Shown: one piece after another, positions 32,755 through 41,663 of the stretch
How positions within the stretch are numbered: position 1 is the stretch's first letter
How the letters are laid out: each line of letters opens with the position of its first letter
Assembly: GCF_003269275.1 (NCBI RefSeq)
Contig: NZ_QLTS01000002.1
Location: 90,018 to 154,017, forward strand
Direction: 5' to 3'
DNA length: 64,000 nucleotides
From: Phascolarctobacterium faecium DSM 14760
Lineage (GTDB): Bacteria; Bacillota; Negativicutes; Acidaminococcales; Acidaminococcaceae
The notes under the pieces: generated by a model
Seen by the model: only the letters and a program-made list of their open reading frames with translations
Told to the model about the DNA's origin: nothing
The model's database searches: none
Made by a program: the position numbers and the translations under genes

Positions 32755-35472
32755 CTATAGAAGTTCTCCATAGCGTTTGATATAAAGTTTTTTCATCATC
32801 GTAGCCAAAAGCATATATGCCAAAGTAATAGCGGCCAGCCAGCTAAAATATTCACCAGGCAGCGAAGCCAGCCCGATAGCATGTCCCACCGCTGTAAACG
32901 GTATCACTGTCAGCACTGCGATACCAATAAACGTAAGTAATGTCACAGGCGCTGAAGCGCGGCTCTGCAGGAAGGGAATCTTTGGCGTTCTGATCATATG
33001 GATAACCAGCGTCTGCGTCCACATTGATTCAACAAACCAACCAGCCTGAAAAACAGCGATATATAATGCCTGCTGGGCAGGATCACTCAGTTCGTGAAAC
33101 AAATGGCCGCCGACAACGGCCGGACAAATGATGAAATACATCAGTGCATAGGTCAAAATATCGAAAACAGAACTTGTAGGACCGATCCAAAGCATAAATT
33201 TGCTGACACTGGAAGCATCCCATTTTCTGGGCTTGGTCAAAAACTCTTTGTCCACATTATCCCAGGGAATCGCCGTACAGGAGATATCGTAAATCAGATT
33301 CAGCAAAATCAGATGTATCGACGCCATCGGCAGGAAGGGCAGAAAAGCACTGGCGATCAAAACCGAAAAAATATTACCAAAATTAGACGAAGCCGTCATC
33401 TTGATATATTTAATCATATTAGCATAGGTTTTACGGCCTTCAAGAATACCCTTTTCCAAAACCAGCAAATCTTTTTCCAGTAAAATTACATCCGCCGATT
33501 CCTTGGCAATATCCACGGCCGTATCGACAGAAATACCAACATCAGAGGCTTTCATGGCCGCCGCATCGTTGATGCCATCGCCGAGATAACCTACAGAATG
33601 TCCATTTTCACGCAGCAGGCGTACTACTCTGGCTTTCTGCGCCGGCGCCAATTTGGCAAAAACAGTGGTATACTCTGCCGCTGCCGCCAATTCTTCGTTG
33701 CTCATAGCTTCCACCTCAGAACCCAACAGCATTTTTTCTGCTGCAAGTCCTACATGACGGCAAACACATTTTGTGACCTTTTCATTGTCCCCTGTCAGTA
33801 TTTTCACGGCAACACCATGCTCCTGCAAAGCCCTGATCGCAGCTGCAGTCGTTTCTTTGGGCGGATCCAGAAAAGCCAGATAACCGATCAAAACCATTTC
33901 GTTCTCGTCTGCTATCGAAAAAGCTCCTATCGGCGAAGGATTGGTTTTCTGCGCTACGGCAATGACTCTCAAGCCATCGGCATTAAGCGCATCCACTTTT
34001 TCCATAACCAGCTTTTTCATAGAAGCCGTCAACGGCACTACACGCCCTGCATATTCGACAAAAGCCGAAATATTCAGCATTTCCTCTACGGCGCCCTTGG
34101 TGATCATTTGCGTTTTCCCATTCCGGTCTTCTACTACCACACTCATCCGGCGCCGTTCAAAATCAAAGGGCAGCTCATCTACCTTCTGGTAAAAATGTTC
34201 CAGATCGCCCAGCTGATCTTTGTTTTCTTCCTCTTCCAGTTTCGTCCTGCTGATAATGGCAATATCCATCAAATTTTTCAGACCCGTCTGATAATAACTG
34301 TTTAAAAAGGCATGCCGCAATACCCGCGGCGCTTCTTTGCCTTCAATATCCAGATGATATTCCAGTACAACCTTATCCTGCGTCAGCGTACCGGTCTTAT
34401 CAGTGCAGAGAATATCAATAGATCCAAGGTTCTGGATCGAATTTAAATTTTTGATAATAACTTTTTCTCTGGACATTGCGACTGCACCCTTAGCCAGACA
34501 GGTCGTCACAATCATCGGCAGCATTTCAGGTGTCAGCCCTACGGCCACGGAAATTGCAAACAAGGCCGCATTCATCCAGTCACCTTTGGTAAAGCCGTTG
34601 ATAAACAAAACTACCGGCACCATGACCAGCATAAAACGTATCAAAACCCAGGAAACAGAATTGACACCTTTTTCGAAGCTGGTTTTCGGAGGCTTGCTGT
34701 TCAGCGCCTTGGCCATTTCTCCCAAAAGCGTATCATTGCCCACTGCTACGGCAACTCCTACCGCTGTACCGCTGATGACATTACTGCCCATAAAGGCCAG
34801 ATTAGGTTCTTCTGTTATAGAAGCTGCCTGAACATCCAGGCAAAGATATTTCTCTACCGGTTCACTTTCACCGGTCAATGCCGACTGACTGACAAACAGA
34901 TCCCTGGCAAAAATAATACGGATATCAGCAGGTACCATATCGCCCGCCGATAAATGAACAAGATCACCGACGACGACTTCGTCCAGTGGTATCTCCTGCT
35001 GACCCGTTTCCATTCTTTCCACACAGGTCGTAGTTTCGATCATAGCCGATAATTTAGCCGCCGCATTACCACTTCTCGTTTCCTGCACAAAACGCAGGAT
35101 ACCGGAAATCATAACCATCGTCGTAATAATGATCACAGTCACGGCGTCTTCTTCACCCGGATCAGCCAGCCAGATATCTGTAAAAGCCGATACTGCCGCC
35201 AAAACAAACAAAATCGCTGTAAAAGGATTAATAAAAGCTTTGCAGATACGCGTGAACAGAGATTCTTTTTGTCCATGCGTCACAACATTATCGCCATACC
35301 GTTCACGAGCCTGCTCTACCATACCGGACGGCAATCCTTTGCCAGTCGTTCCCAAATACTTCAGAACTGTGTTCACGTCATGAGCTGCAGCAAAACGCAG
35401 TCTTTCATTGACCTTCTCACGATGCAGGATTTCCTGCGGGTTATTTTTTAAAAACAGTAATTTCTTTTTCAT
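32755..35472 (-). CDS. mgtA: Magnesium-translocating P-type ATPase MgtA (905 aa)
   Basis: P3B-type ATPase importing Mg2+ across the inner membrane. Family N-terminus with [35 protein letters not shown] is the actuator motif. The phosphorylation site is [16 protein letters not shown] near residue 362. [12 protein letters not shown] and [20 protein letters not shown] are the nucleotide and hinge motifs, and ten membrane helices are expected (for example [20 protein letters not shown]). Length is typical. AAGGAGGTAGAAAACA precedes the ATG. Expression is controlled by an upstream M-box riboswitch plus terminator, and a 32-codon ORF precedes it on the transcript. CorA is encoded elsewhere in the window. 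Confidence 0.96.
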   Translation of the reverse strand: MKKKLLFLKNNPQEILHREKVNERLRFAAAHDVNTVLKYLGTTGKGLPSGMVEQARERYGDNVVTHGQKESLFTRICKAFINPFTAILFVLAAVSAFTDIWLADPGEEDAVTVIIITTMVMISGILRFVQETRSGNAAAKLSAMIETTTCVERMETGQQEIPLDEVVVGDLVHLSAGDMVPADIRIIFARDLFVSQSALTGESEPVEKYLCLDVQAASITEEPNLAFMGSNVISGTAVGVAVAVGNDTLLGEMAKALNSKPPKTSFEKGVNSVSWVLIRFMLVMVPVVLFINGFTKGDWMNAALFAISVAVGLTPEMLPMIVTTCLAKGAVAMSREKVIIKNLNSIQNLGSIDILCTDKTGTLTQDKVVLEYHLDIEGKEAPRVLRHAFLNSYYQTGLKNLMDIAIISRTKLEEEENKDQLGDLEHFYQKVDELPFDFERRRMSVVVEDRNGKTQMITKGAVEEMLNISAFVEYAGRVVPLTASMKKLVMEKVDALNADGLRVIAVAQKTNPSPIGAFSIADENEMVLIGYLAFLDPPKETTAAAIRALQEHGVAVKILTGDNEKVTKCVCRHVGLAAEKMLLGSEVEAMSNEELAAAAEYTTVFAKLAPAQKARVVRLLRENGHSVGYLGDGINDAAAMKASDVGISVDTAVDIAKESADVILLEKDLLVLEKGILEGRKTYANMIKYIKMTASSNFGNIFSVLIASAFLPFLPMASIHLILLNLIYDISCTAIPWDNVDKEFLTKPRKWDASSVSKFMLWIGPTSSVFDILTYALMYFIICPAVVGGHLFHELSDPAQQALYIAVFQAGWFVESMWTQTLVIHMIRTPKIPFLQSRASAPVTLLTFIGIAVLTVIPFTAVGHAIGLASLPGEYFSWLAAITLAYMLLATMMKKLYIKRYGELL

Positions 35473-35544
35473 TGTTTTCTACCTCCTTACGGTTTTACTG
35501 CATACTTTCAGGAAAGTAGGACACACAACGAAAAGACAAAGTAT

Positions 35545-35643
35545 TTATATGTAATTGTCGCGGAAGAACAGACGCCCTGACGGCAGACCGCTTCCTGGTT
35601 CTTCGCCTTTTGGTTTTATGCCCCTACTGCCTCCTGCGTCCAT
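35545..35643 (-). CDS. 32-codon upstream ORF in the mgtA leader, candidate leader peptide
   Basis: Not previously listed as a gene, to my knowledge. ATG 35641-35643 is preceded by GAGGTGAGAAG, a good ribosome-binding site. The peptide begins MDAGGSRGIKPKGEEPGSGL and ends SGRLFFRDNYI, hydrophilic with Gly and Pro, no signal or membrane segment. It lies between the M-box-controlled terminator (35708-35742) and mgtA (start 35472), so it is made only when the riboswitch is open. It could be a small regulatory protein or a leader ORF whose translation affects mgtA. It could also be chance, since only sequence and ribosome-binding site support it. Confidence 0.55.
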   Translation of the reverse strand: MDAGGSRGIKPKGEEPGSGLPSGRLFFRDNYI

Positions 35644-35707
35644 TCTTCTCACCTCACTTTTTTATAAAATATCTATAATCAAAATTCTGCGGCTGGCCGC
35701 GGCAAAT

Positions 35708-35746
35708 AAAAAAACCGCGTCAATGCTTAAACAAAGACGCGGCAAT
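35708..35746 (-). terminator. Riboswitch-controlled terminator before mgtA
   Basis: Stem CCGCGTC (35715-35721) / GACGCGG (35736-35742) followed on the minus strand by seven T (35708-35714). It lies downstream of the M-box and before the 32-codon ORF. Confidence 0.85.
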
Positions 35747-35764
35747 AAAACAAATTTACCTTAC

Positions 35765-35940
35765 AGTTCAATCAGAACCGGCCCTGTTCAAGCTTTAACT
35801 CCACAGGGCGGTGAAATTGCATTAGATTATGCCTTGTTGTCGACATAGCCTGTTCAAACCTGCTCATGGTGTCTCCACCACTCCGCGGCAGCAATCCATA
35901 TCCCTGTGGTAGCCTCACCTACCAGAATATCCAGCTCCTA
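35765..35940 (-). ncRNA. M-box (ykoK) magnesium riboswitch
   Basis: The minus strand has the M-box core GGTAGGTGAGGCTACC, then GGATATGGATTGCTGCCGC, then ATGTCGACAACAAGGCAT and GGAGTTAAAGCTTGAACAGG. These match the order of the B. subtilis ykoK leader. A terminator follows and then mgtA. Mg2+ binding should favour termination. The boundaries are approximate. Confidence 0.93.
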
Positions 35941-35941
35941 A

Positions 35942-35971
35942 ATTATATATTAGGCTATTTAAATTTGTCAA
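35942..35971 (-). promoter_or_regulatory. Promoter of the mgtA transcript
   Basis: Minus strand: -35 TTGACA (35966-35971), 18-bp spacer, -10 TATAAT (35942-35947), immediately upstream of the M-box. Confidence 0.8.
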
Positions 35972-35979
35972 TACTTTAT

Positions 35980-38775
35980 TCATTTACAAATCATATTTTC
36001 TTTATTCTGCAATAAACCGCGCAGTAAAAACAGAAACTGACGGGTATCGAACGGTTTGGCAACATGTGCATCCATGCCCTGTTCCAGTGACTGTTCCACA
36101 TCATTTTCCAGCACATCTGCCGTCATCGCTATTATAACAACCGAGATAGCATCCGGACGCGGCAATGCTCTGATAGCAGCAGCAGCCTGATAACCATTCA
36201 TCCTTGGCATTCTGATGTCCATCAAAACTGCGTCATAAGTAAACGGCTCTGCCTCGCAAAATAAATCGACCGCCTCTTCACCATCGCTCGCTGTAGCAAA
36301 TTCGGCCCCGACATTACGCAACAGCTCACAAACAATTTCCATATTTATTTCATTATCTTCTACTACCAGCAGTCTGTAACCATGCAGATTGATCTCATCA
36401 GTTACAAGCGTTTGCTGCAAAACAGAGGCCTTGGCAAGACGCAGATCAAACCAGAAGCGACTGCCGACCCCAAATGTACTGACAAGCTTGATCTCACTGC
36501 CCATCATATGAGCCAGCTTCTGCGAAATGGCCAGACCCAGTCCCGTTCCTCCATAAAAAGCATCTGTACTGCGTCCGCCCTGATTAAATGCCTCAAAAAT
36601 ACATTGTCTATTGCTTTCTTTTATACCGATTCCCTCATCTTCTAAGACAAACCGGACCAGCATGCTCTCATCATCCTGTTCAAGCATATCGCATTTTAAA
36701 ACAACTTTTTTATCTTTAGCTGTAAACTTTACTGCATTGGCTCCTAAATTTACCATGATCTGCTGCAGTCTTCTGCTGTCAGCGTACACAGAACAATCTG
36801 CAACATTTACCTTCCGCTGTAAAAGAACACCCTTTTTTTCTGCCAGCGGCTGCAGGATATCCAGGGTCGAAAAGATGATACTGTGCAGTGAAACTATCTG
36901 CGGCGTCAGCTGCAATTTGTCATTTTCTATTTTGGACATATCCAAAACATCATCTACTAATGCAGCCAGATGCCTGGACGCAGTATCGATCTTCTCCAAA
37001 CAATCTAATACGGGCTGGCTGTCAGCAGCGCGCAGCTTTGCAATATCGCTCATTCCGACAATCGCGTTAATCGGCGTGCGTATCTCATGCGACATCCGCG
37101 ACAGAAATTCGCTTTTAGCATTATGTGCGTATTCAGCAGCGCTTCTAGCCCGTTCCGCTGCAGCCAGTGCTTCAGCCAAACTATTATTAAACCTAGCCTG
37201 CTGGCGGTTTTTCAAAAATAGAAAAATACCCGTAAAACTCAAAGCCAATACCGCAAAAAATACTGTTCCGGCAACAAGAAAATTATTTTTAATAAATTCC
37301 CGCCAGTCCAATGCTCTGTGTTTAACGATGCTGTTATCTAAAATTATTTTATCCAGAGCACCTGCATCCAGCTTTTGGATTGATTTATTAAAAATACTCA
37401 ATACCTCCGGCGGACATTTTTTAGAAATGCCGAAACCTACAGGTATTTCCATACTTACCGTCATTACAGGCATCAGGCTGGCATATTTGCTCAGATACCT
37501 GTTAGTTGTCATCACAATAGAATTGCCCAGCATAATATCGGCCTCGCCGTTGACCACCATTTCCAGACAGCTTTCTAAAGTGTCGCCATCAACAATCTGC
37601 CACTGCGGGTATTTCTGCCTGATGTAATCTGCAGTGCCTATAAATGAAGTTTTCATAGCTACTTTTAAACGGCTGTTAAAATCAAAGCTTTCTCCGCGCC
37701 TACCCAAAATCAGATAATTTTCTTTTAGAAAGCTGTCTGTGTGCAGAAAATCGTATTGGGCCTCCAATTCTTTCGTCCAGACGATTCCGGAAATAACATC
37801 AGCTCTGCCGTCAGCCAGCAATTCCCACGACGAGGCCATATCAGGAGTGTAGGTCATTTCCATCGTTAAACCGCTGTTCTGAGCCAATAATTTCAGCACA
37901 TCCTGATAAGTGCCTTTATAAACGCCGTTTTTACCGTCCAGCCATTCCATCGGATAATTATCGGCATCACCGACAACACGCAGCGGTGCGGCTGTCTGGA
38001 TATAAGCAAGTTCCGCCCTGGTAAACCCCTTGGCCAACTTGTCGGCACGTCCGTAAAAATTCTCGTACAACACGGCAGTAAAATAAGGATTTTCCAGCGT
38101 TATCGCCCGCATCGCCTGATCCAGCTGCTCCATTAATGCCGTATTGTTTTTTCCCGTAATGATATACGCAGGCAGATAATCAAATTTAGCAACCAGCTTT
38201 TTATCTTCGTCAAGCACACAATTCCCACTCATAATAGCATCGATCTTACCGGCAGCCAATGCTTCATTGACTTCTGCACCACTGCTGTAATAAAATTTCT
38301 GAACGCTGATGCCTTTACTCCCCACAAACTTGTCAAAACATAAATTAAGATAGTTGCCTTTGATCATGCCTAATCGTTTACCCTGCAATGACTGATAATC
38401 CTGATATAAAATATCGCTGTTGGTACCGGACGTATAAATAGCAGCAAAATCTAAAATACAGTTCTGCCTGCTGAAAAGGAAATCCGCCGCCCGATGCTCG
38501 CTGTACTGGGCTGGAAAAGTAAAATCGGCTTCACCGTTTTTCACCCACTCCAGACACTGTTCCCACGAACCGCTTTTATATTCATAAGTCCAGCCGGTAT
38601 GTTCGGCAATTGCATCAAATAGAGCTACGCCATAACCTGCCAGCCGTCCGTCTTTGATACCGACAAAATTATCAATATCCGAATAGGCTATGCGTACTGT
38701 ATTAGAAGCACCTGCACTGTTGACTACCAGCAGAACAAACAGCATCAACACAGCAGTCAATATTCTTTTCAGCAT
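35980..38775 (-). CDS. BvgS-like hybrid sensor histidine kinase (931 aa)
   Basis: Signal peptide or anchor at residues 1-25 (MLKRILTAVLMLFVLLVVNS). Two tandem periplasmic SBP_bac_3 (venus flytrap) domains follow, about residues 27-260 (VRIAYSDIDNFVGIKDGRLA) and 270-495 (LRVVGDADNYPMEWLDGKNG). A membrane helix is near 515-535 (FLVAGTVFFAVLALSFTGIF). HisKA has FLSRMSHEIRTPINAIVGMS. HATPase has VNLGANAVKFTAKDKKVVL and GTGLGLAISQKLAHMMGSE. The C-terminal receiver has VVEDNEINMEIVCELLRNVG and the acceptor Asp in DAVLMDIRMPRMNG. No Hpt domain and no adjacent response regulator. ATG 38775 is used because GGGGAGGTATTTAGG precedes it; the longer reading lacks one. Confidence 0.9.
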   Translation of the reverse strand: MLKRILTAVLMLFVLLVVNSAGASNTVRIAYSDIDNFVGIKDGRLAGYGVALFDAIAEHTGWTYEYKSGSWEQCLEWVKNGEADFTFPAQYSEHRAADFLFSRQNCILDFAAIYTSGTNSDILYQDYQSLQGKRLGMIKGNYLNLCFDKFVGSKGISVQKFYYSSGAEVNEALAAGKIDAIMSGNCVLDEDKKLVAKFDYLPAYIITGKNNTALMEQLDQAMRAITLENPYFTAVLYENFYGRADKLAKGFTRAELAYIQTAAPLRVVGDADNYPMEWLDGKNGVYKGTYQDVLKLLAQNSGLTMEMTYTPDMASSWELLADGRADVISGIVWTKELEAQYDFLHTDSFLKENYLILGRRGESFDFNSRLKVAMKTSFIGTADYIRQKYPQWQIVDGDTLESCLEMVVNGEADIMLGNSIVMTTNRYLSKYASLMPVMTVSMEIPVGFGISKKCPPEVLSIFNKSIQKLDAGALDKIILDNSIVKHRALDWREFIKNNFLVAGTVFFAVLALSFTGIFLFLKNRQQARFNNSLAEALAAAERARSAAEYAHNAKSEFLSRMSHEIRTPINAIVGMSDIAKLRAADSQPVLDCLEKIDTASRHLAALVDDVLDMSKIENDKLQLTPQIVSLHSIIFSTLDILQPLAEKKGVLLQRKVNVADCSVYADSRRLQQIMVNLGANAVKFTAKDKKVVLKCDMLEQDDESMLVRFVLEDEGIGIKESNRQCIFEAFNQGGRSTDAFYGGTGLGLAISQKLAHMMGSEIKLVSTFGVGSRFWFDLRLAKASVLQQTLVTDEINLHGYRLLVVEDNEINMEIVCELLRNVGAEFATASDGEEAVDLFCEAEPFTYDAVLMDIRMPRMNGYQAAAAIRALPRPDAISVVIIAMTADVLENDVEQSLEQGMDAHVAKPFDTRQFLFLLRGLLQNKENMICK

Positions 38776-38958
38776 CCTAAATACCTCCCCAGCCAAAACA
38801 TCGAACAATATTATTCAAGTAAACATTTGCGTATAATAATAATTATATCACTTTTATTTGTTTATATAAATATTTATTATCTTTCAGACATTTATTATGA
38901 TCGAAGATAAAAAATAAAGGTCAACCAACTCCTGGCTGACCTCTGCTGCAAATCTTAT

Positions 38959-39339
38959 TTATTGTCTTAAATTTTCTTCCTCAAATTTTAAACATCTTTC
39001 CTCATAACCATCTATTTTCATATCTAACCGTTCCAGTACAGCCTGCATAGCTACTATCTTGTCGGCAAGCTGCTGTCTTTGCTCTACCAAAAGAGCTTTA
39101 CGGGCAGCAATCGTCTCCTTGCCCAAGCGGAACATCGCCACATATTCAATCAGCATTTCTACCGGAATACCAACACCGCGCATGCACTTAATAAATTCTA
39201 CCCAATTACAATCTTTTTCATCATAATCACGAATACCGCTGCTGCTGCGCTTGACCGGCGGTATCAGGCCAATTCGTTCATAATAACGCAGCGTATCAGC
39301 TGTCAAGCCAAACGTTTTACTGACTTCTGCAATCGTCAT
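38959..39339 (-). CDS. MerR-family transcriptional regulator (126 aa)
   Basis: DNA-distorting activator/repressor. The N-terminal winged helix is MTIAEVSKTFGLTADTLRYY followed by ERIGLIPPVKRSSSGIRDYD. The C-terminal dimer helix is LLVEQRQQLADKIVAMQAVL. There is no Cys-rich metal site; the single late Cys (EERCLKFEEE) is isolated. It resembles the group that responds to electrophiles or unknown signals. AGGAGGTGTTGCTCT precedes the ATG. Its own promoter has the 19-bp MerR spacer with a palindrome, so it is probably autoregulated. A second such promoter lies upstream of the acyltransferase and reductase genes. Confidence 0.9.
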   Translation of the reverse strand: MTIAEVSKTFGLTADTLRYYERIGLIPPVKRSSSGIRDYDEKDCNWVEFIKCMRGVGIPVEMLIEYVAMFRLGKETIAARKALLVEQRQQLADKIVAMQAVLERLDMKIDGYEERCLKFEEENLRQ

Positions 39340-39363
39340 AGAGCAACACCTCCTCCTGCGATT

Positions 39364-39394
39364 ATTTTAACACCTGGAGTCAACTCCAAGTCAA
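39364..39394 (-). promoter_or_regulatory. MerR-type promoter/operator of the merR gene
   Basis: Minus strand: -35 TTGACT (39389-39394), 19-bp spacer, -10 TAAAAT (39364-39369). The spacer holds the inverted repeat TGGAGT-N2-ACTCCA (39375-39388). The long spacer is the hallmark of MerR-activated promoters. Confidence 0.8.
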
Positions 39395-39426
39395 GCAATA
39401 ATTTATTTTTAAGATTATTTACGTTA

Positions 39427-40575
39427 TTACATACCAAACACTTTCACTGCTTCCTGCATATTTTGGATAACTGTAACTTTAAATGGACAGCGTTTCTCAC
39501 AAGCGCCGCATTTCACGCACTCCCCGGCATGATGCCGCAGCGCAGCATAATGTTCGCGTACTGTTTCAGGAACACTGTTCTGCGCTTTGGTAAGATTCAA
39601 AAATTTAGTTACTGCTGCCACATCTATTCCCTGCGGACAGGGAGCACAATGTCCGCAATACATGCAGTGTCCTTCCCAGCTGATTTTCGGTAAAGCGGCA
39701 AAAGCAGCCGCATAGTCCTTTTCAACATCAGCCGCCGTAGTATATTCAAGACATTTTTCCAGCTCGTCAACAGTATGCGCTCCCGACATCACCGCCGCTA
39801 CTCCGGGACGCGTCAAAGCATAGTGCAGACACTGATTAACAGTCAAAGCTTTTCCTGCCGGCGAAAGCTCTTCATCCAGCAAATCACCGCCGCCAAAAGC
39901 TTTCATTACGGTTATAGCGACACCCAGGCGGCTGCAGGTTTCATACAGCGCTTCCCGCTCCGGATCCATATTCACAAGCTGCCTGTCATAATTTTTCCCA
40001 TCCCAAAGCGCATAACAGTCTTCATTCGCCGGCTGCAGGTCATAGCAGGGATTAACGCTGAACATCAGTACATCGATCAAACCGCTTTGTACAGCCTGCA
40101 TAGCTGCGGCAGGATTATGGCTGCTCAAGCCGATATACCTGATTTTTCCCTGAGCCTGCATTTCTCTTGCATACGCCATTACCGGGCCACCAGCTACCGC
40201 TTCCCAATCTTCCAGAGAGTCCACATAATGGATCATCCCAATATCTATATAGTCCGTTGCCAGCCGTGTCAGCAGATCTTCAAAGCTCGCTTTCACTTCC
40301 CCGATCTCCCTGGTCCGCTTATACTGTCCCTCCTGCCAAACCGTACATAAATGTGCCTGTAAAACAAATTTACCGCGGCGGCCACGCAGCCATTTACCCA
40401 AACGGCTGCGCATTTCCGGCTGCGGCGCATACAAATCAATACAGTTGATGCCGCCTTGCTCTGCCGCATTCAGCAGTTGCTCTGTTAAGGCACCTTCGTT
40501 GGCAACAAAGCCTTCGCACCCTAATGCTATCACACTGACTTTAATACCTGTCCGTCCCAATTCACGATATTCCAT
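39427..40575 (-). CDS. Aldo/keto reductase-like protein with C-terminal 4Fe-4S motifs (382 aa)
   Basis: AKR TIM-barrel protein of the COG1453 group. It begins MEYRELGRTGIKVSVIALGC. The His of the tetrad is in YIDIGMIHYVDS. The canonical Tyr and Lys seem missing: after the Asp in CIDLYAPQPEMRSRLG there is no Tyr at the usual place, and the usual TK is replaced in KFVLQAHLC. The C-terminus carries CMYCGHCAPCPQGI and CVKCGACEKRCPFKV, suggesting two 4Fe-4S clusters. ATG 40575 follows AAGGAGTGTTGGAGT; the upstream extension has no ribosome-binding site. It lies 19 nt after the acyltransferase gene, and a MerR-type promoter heads the unit. Reaction unknown. Confidence 0.85.
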   Translation of the reverse strand: MEYRELGRTGIKVSVIALGCEGFVANEGALTEQLLNAAEQGGINCIDLYAPQPEMRSRLGKWLRGRRGKFVLQAHLCTVWQEGQYKRTREIGEVKASFEDLLTRLATDYIDIGMIHYVDSLEDWEAVAGGPVMAYAREMQAQGKIRYIGLSSHNPAAAMQAVQSGLIDVLMFSVNPCYDLQPANEDCYALWDGKNYDRQLVNMDPEREALYETCSRLGVAITVMKAFGGGDLLDEELSPAGKALTVNQCLHYALTRPGVAAVMSGAHTVDELEKCLEYTTAADVEKDYAAAFAALPKISWEGHCMYCGHCAPCPQGIDVAAVTKFLNLTKAQNSVPETVREHYAALRHHAGECVKCGACEKRCPFKVTVIQNMQEAVKVFGM

Positions 40576-40594
40576 ACTCCAACACTCCTTCTCC

Positions 40595-41359
40595 TTAAAG
40601 CAATACCTTACCACCCAAAATCAACGTCAGCAGCAAGTACAAAAGCGGCTGATGCAGTAGATAGACTGACAAAGACCTCCGTCCGCAAAAACTCAGACTG
40701 CGGCTGCCATAATCGAAGATCTGAGGAAACCCGCCCAGAGCTTCACAAAAACGCAGACAGTAATATCCTGCCAAATATAAAAAGAACCAGGGCACTAAAG
40801 AAAAATAATCACTGGAAACAAATCCTGCCTCTGTAAACCCTACATAAGTAGTGAATTTATTCAGATACAGCTGCTCCGGTATTTTGAAAAAATTCCAATC
40901 CTCAAAACCTAAATAACCGTCGTTGATATTGCGGGTCAGAAAAAATAACATACCACTTGCTGTAATGCCCCAGACAGGAGCCAGCCTGCACAGCTGCCGG
41001 TCAAGCAGCTCCAGCAGCAGCATACCTGACCCCAGAAAGAATAAAACGCCAAAGGTAACCGCCTGGTCCGGCACAAAAATGTGCGTTATAACCATCACCA
41101 GGACACTTCCACCAAAAACCTGCACAGCACGCCGTACAGCTCTTTTCCCCAAAGGCCAGCAAAAGCCTGATAGAAAAATAAAACGCCAGCAAATACTTTG
41201 CTGCCACCAATAACACAAACTGCTATGAAACCAGGGCAAATCCTGCTCAAATAAATACACCAGGTCCCAAAAAAAATGATAGACGATCATCTCCAATAAC
41301 AGCAGCCCTCGCAGACTGTCCAGCAAGGCGTATCTTTTTTCATTATTCAGCCCCCGCAT
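40595..41359 (-). CDS. DUF1624/HGSNAT-like membrane acyltransferase (254 aa)
   Basis: Integral membrane protein similar to the heparan-alpha-glucosaminide N-acetyltransferase domain (DUF1624). The N-terminus RYALLDSLRGLLLLEMIVYH has the conserved LDxLRG start and His of the family. About seven helices follow, including VTFGVLFFLGSGMLLLELLD and DYFSLVPWFFLYLAGYYCLR. The family-like C-terminal segment LSVYLLHQPLLYLLLTLIL is present. GAAGG lies upstream of ATG 41359. It is first in a unit with the Fe-S reductase-like gene under a 19-bp-spacer promoter. A role in acylating an envelope sugar is inferred only from family. Confidence 0.8.
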   Translation of the reverse strand: MRGLNNEKRYALLDSLRGLLLLEMIVYHFFWDLVYLFEQDLPWFHSSLCYWWQQSICWRFIFLSGFCWPLGKRAVRRAVQVFGGSVLVMVITHIFVPDQAVTFGVLFFLGSGMLLLELLDRQLCRLAPVWGITASGMLFFLTRNINDGYLGFEDWNFFKIPEQLYLNKFTTYVGFTEAGFVSSDYFSLVPWFFLYLAGYYCLRFCEALGGFPQIFDYGSRSLSFCGRRSLSVYLLHQPLLYLLLTLILGGKVLL

Positions 41360-41473
41360 AACAAACCTTCCCCCATATATACTTTAAAGCAGAAACTTTA
41401 GCTCTCTAATTTCACGTCGCTGTAATATTCTCTGCTATGGTAAAATAAACACCTATGCGTTCCTCTTTTATCA

Positions 41474-41504
41474 ATCATAACACTTAAAGCTCACTCCAAG
41501 TCAA
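41474..41504 (-). promoter_or_regulatory. MerR-type promoter of the acyltransferase-reductase unit
   Basis: Minus strand: -35 TTGACT (41499-41504), 19-bp spacer, -10 TATGAT (41474-41479). The start of the spacer (TTGACTTGGAGT) matches the merR promoter exactly for 12 bases; the other half-site is imperfect. Confidence 0.7.
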
Positions 41505-41616
41505 GATACAAATAAAAATTTTCCCTGTATCCTGCTTTAAATTGCTGTTGTTTTATTTTCCTCCAGTAATTTTAATATGAATATCCTCTAACCCTTCGTC
41601 CATCTTATCCCAACAA

Positions 41617-41646
41617 AAAACAGCAGGCCTTATAGGCCTGCTGTTT
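41617..41646 (-). terminator. Terminator of the QueD-like gene
   Basis: 13-bp stem AAAACAGCAGGCC, loop TATA, with A/T runs, 18 nt after the stop codon. Confidence 0.9.
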
Positions 41647-41663
41647 TCATTATTTCTATACTA

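Noticed and set aside
35555-35848. Plus-strand frame of 97 codons upstream of mgtA
   Set aside because: It is antisense to the M-box riboswitch, its terminator and the 32-codon ORF, and has no ribosome-binding site.
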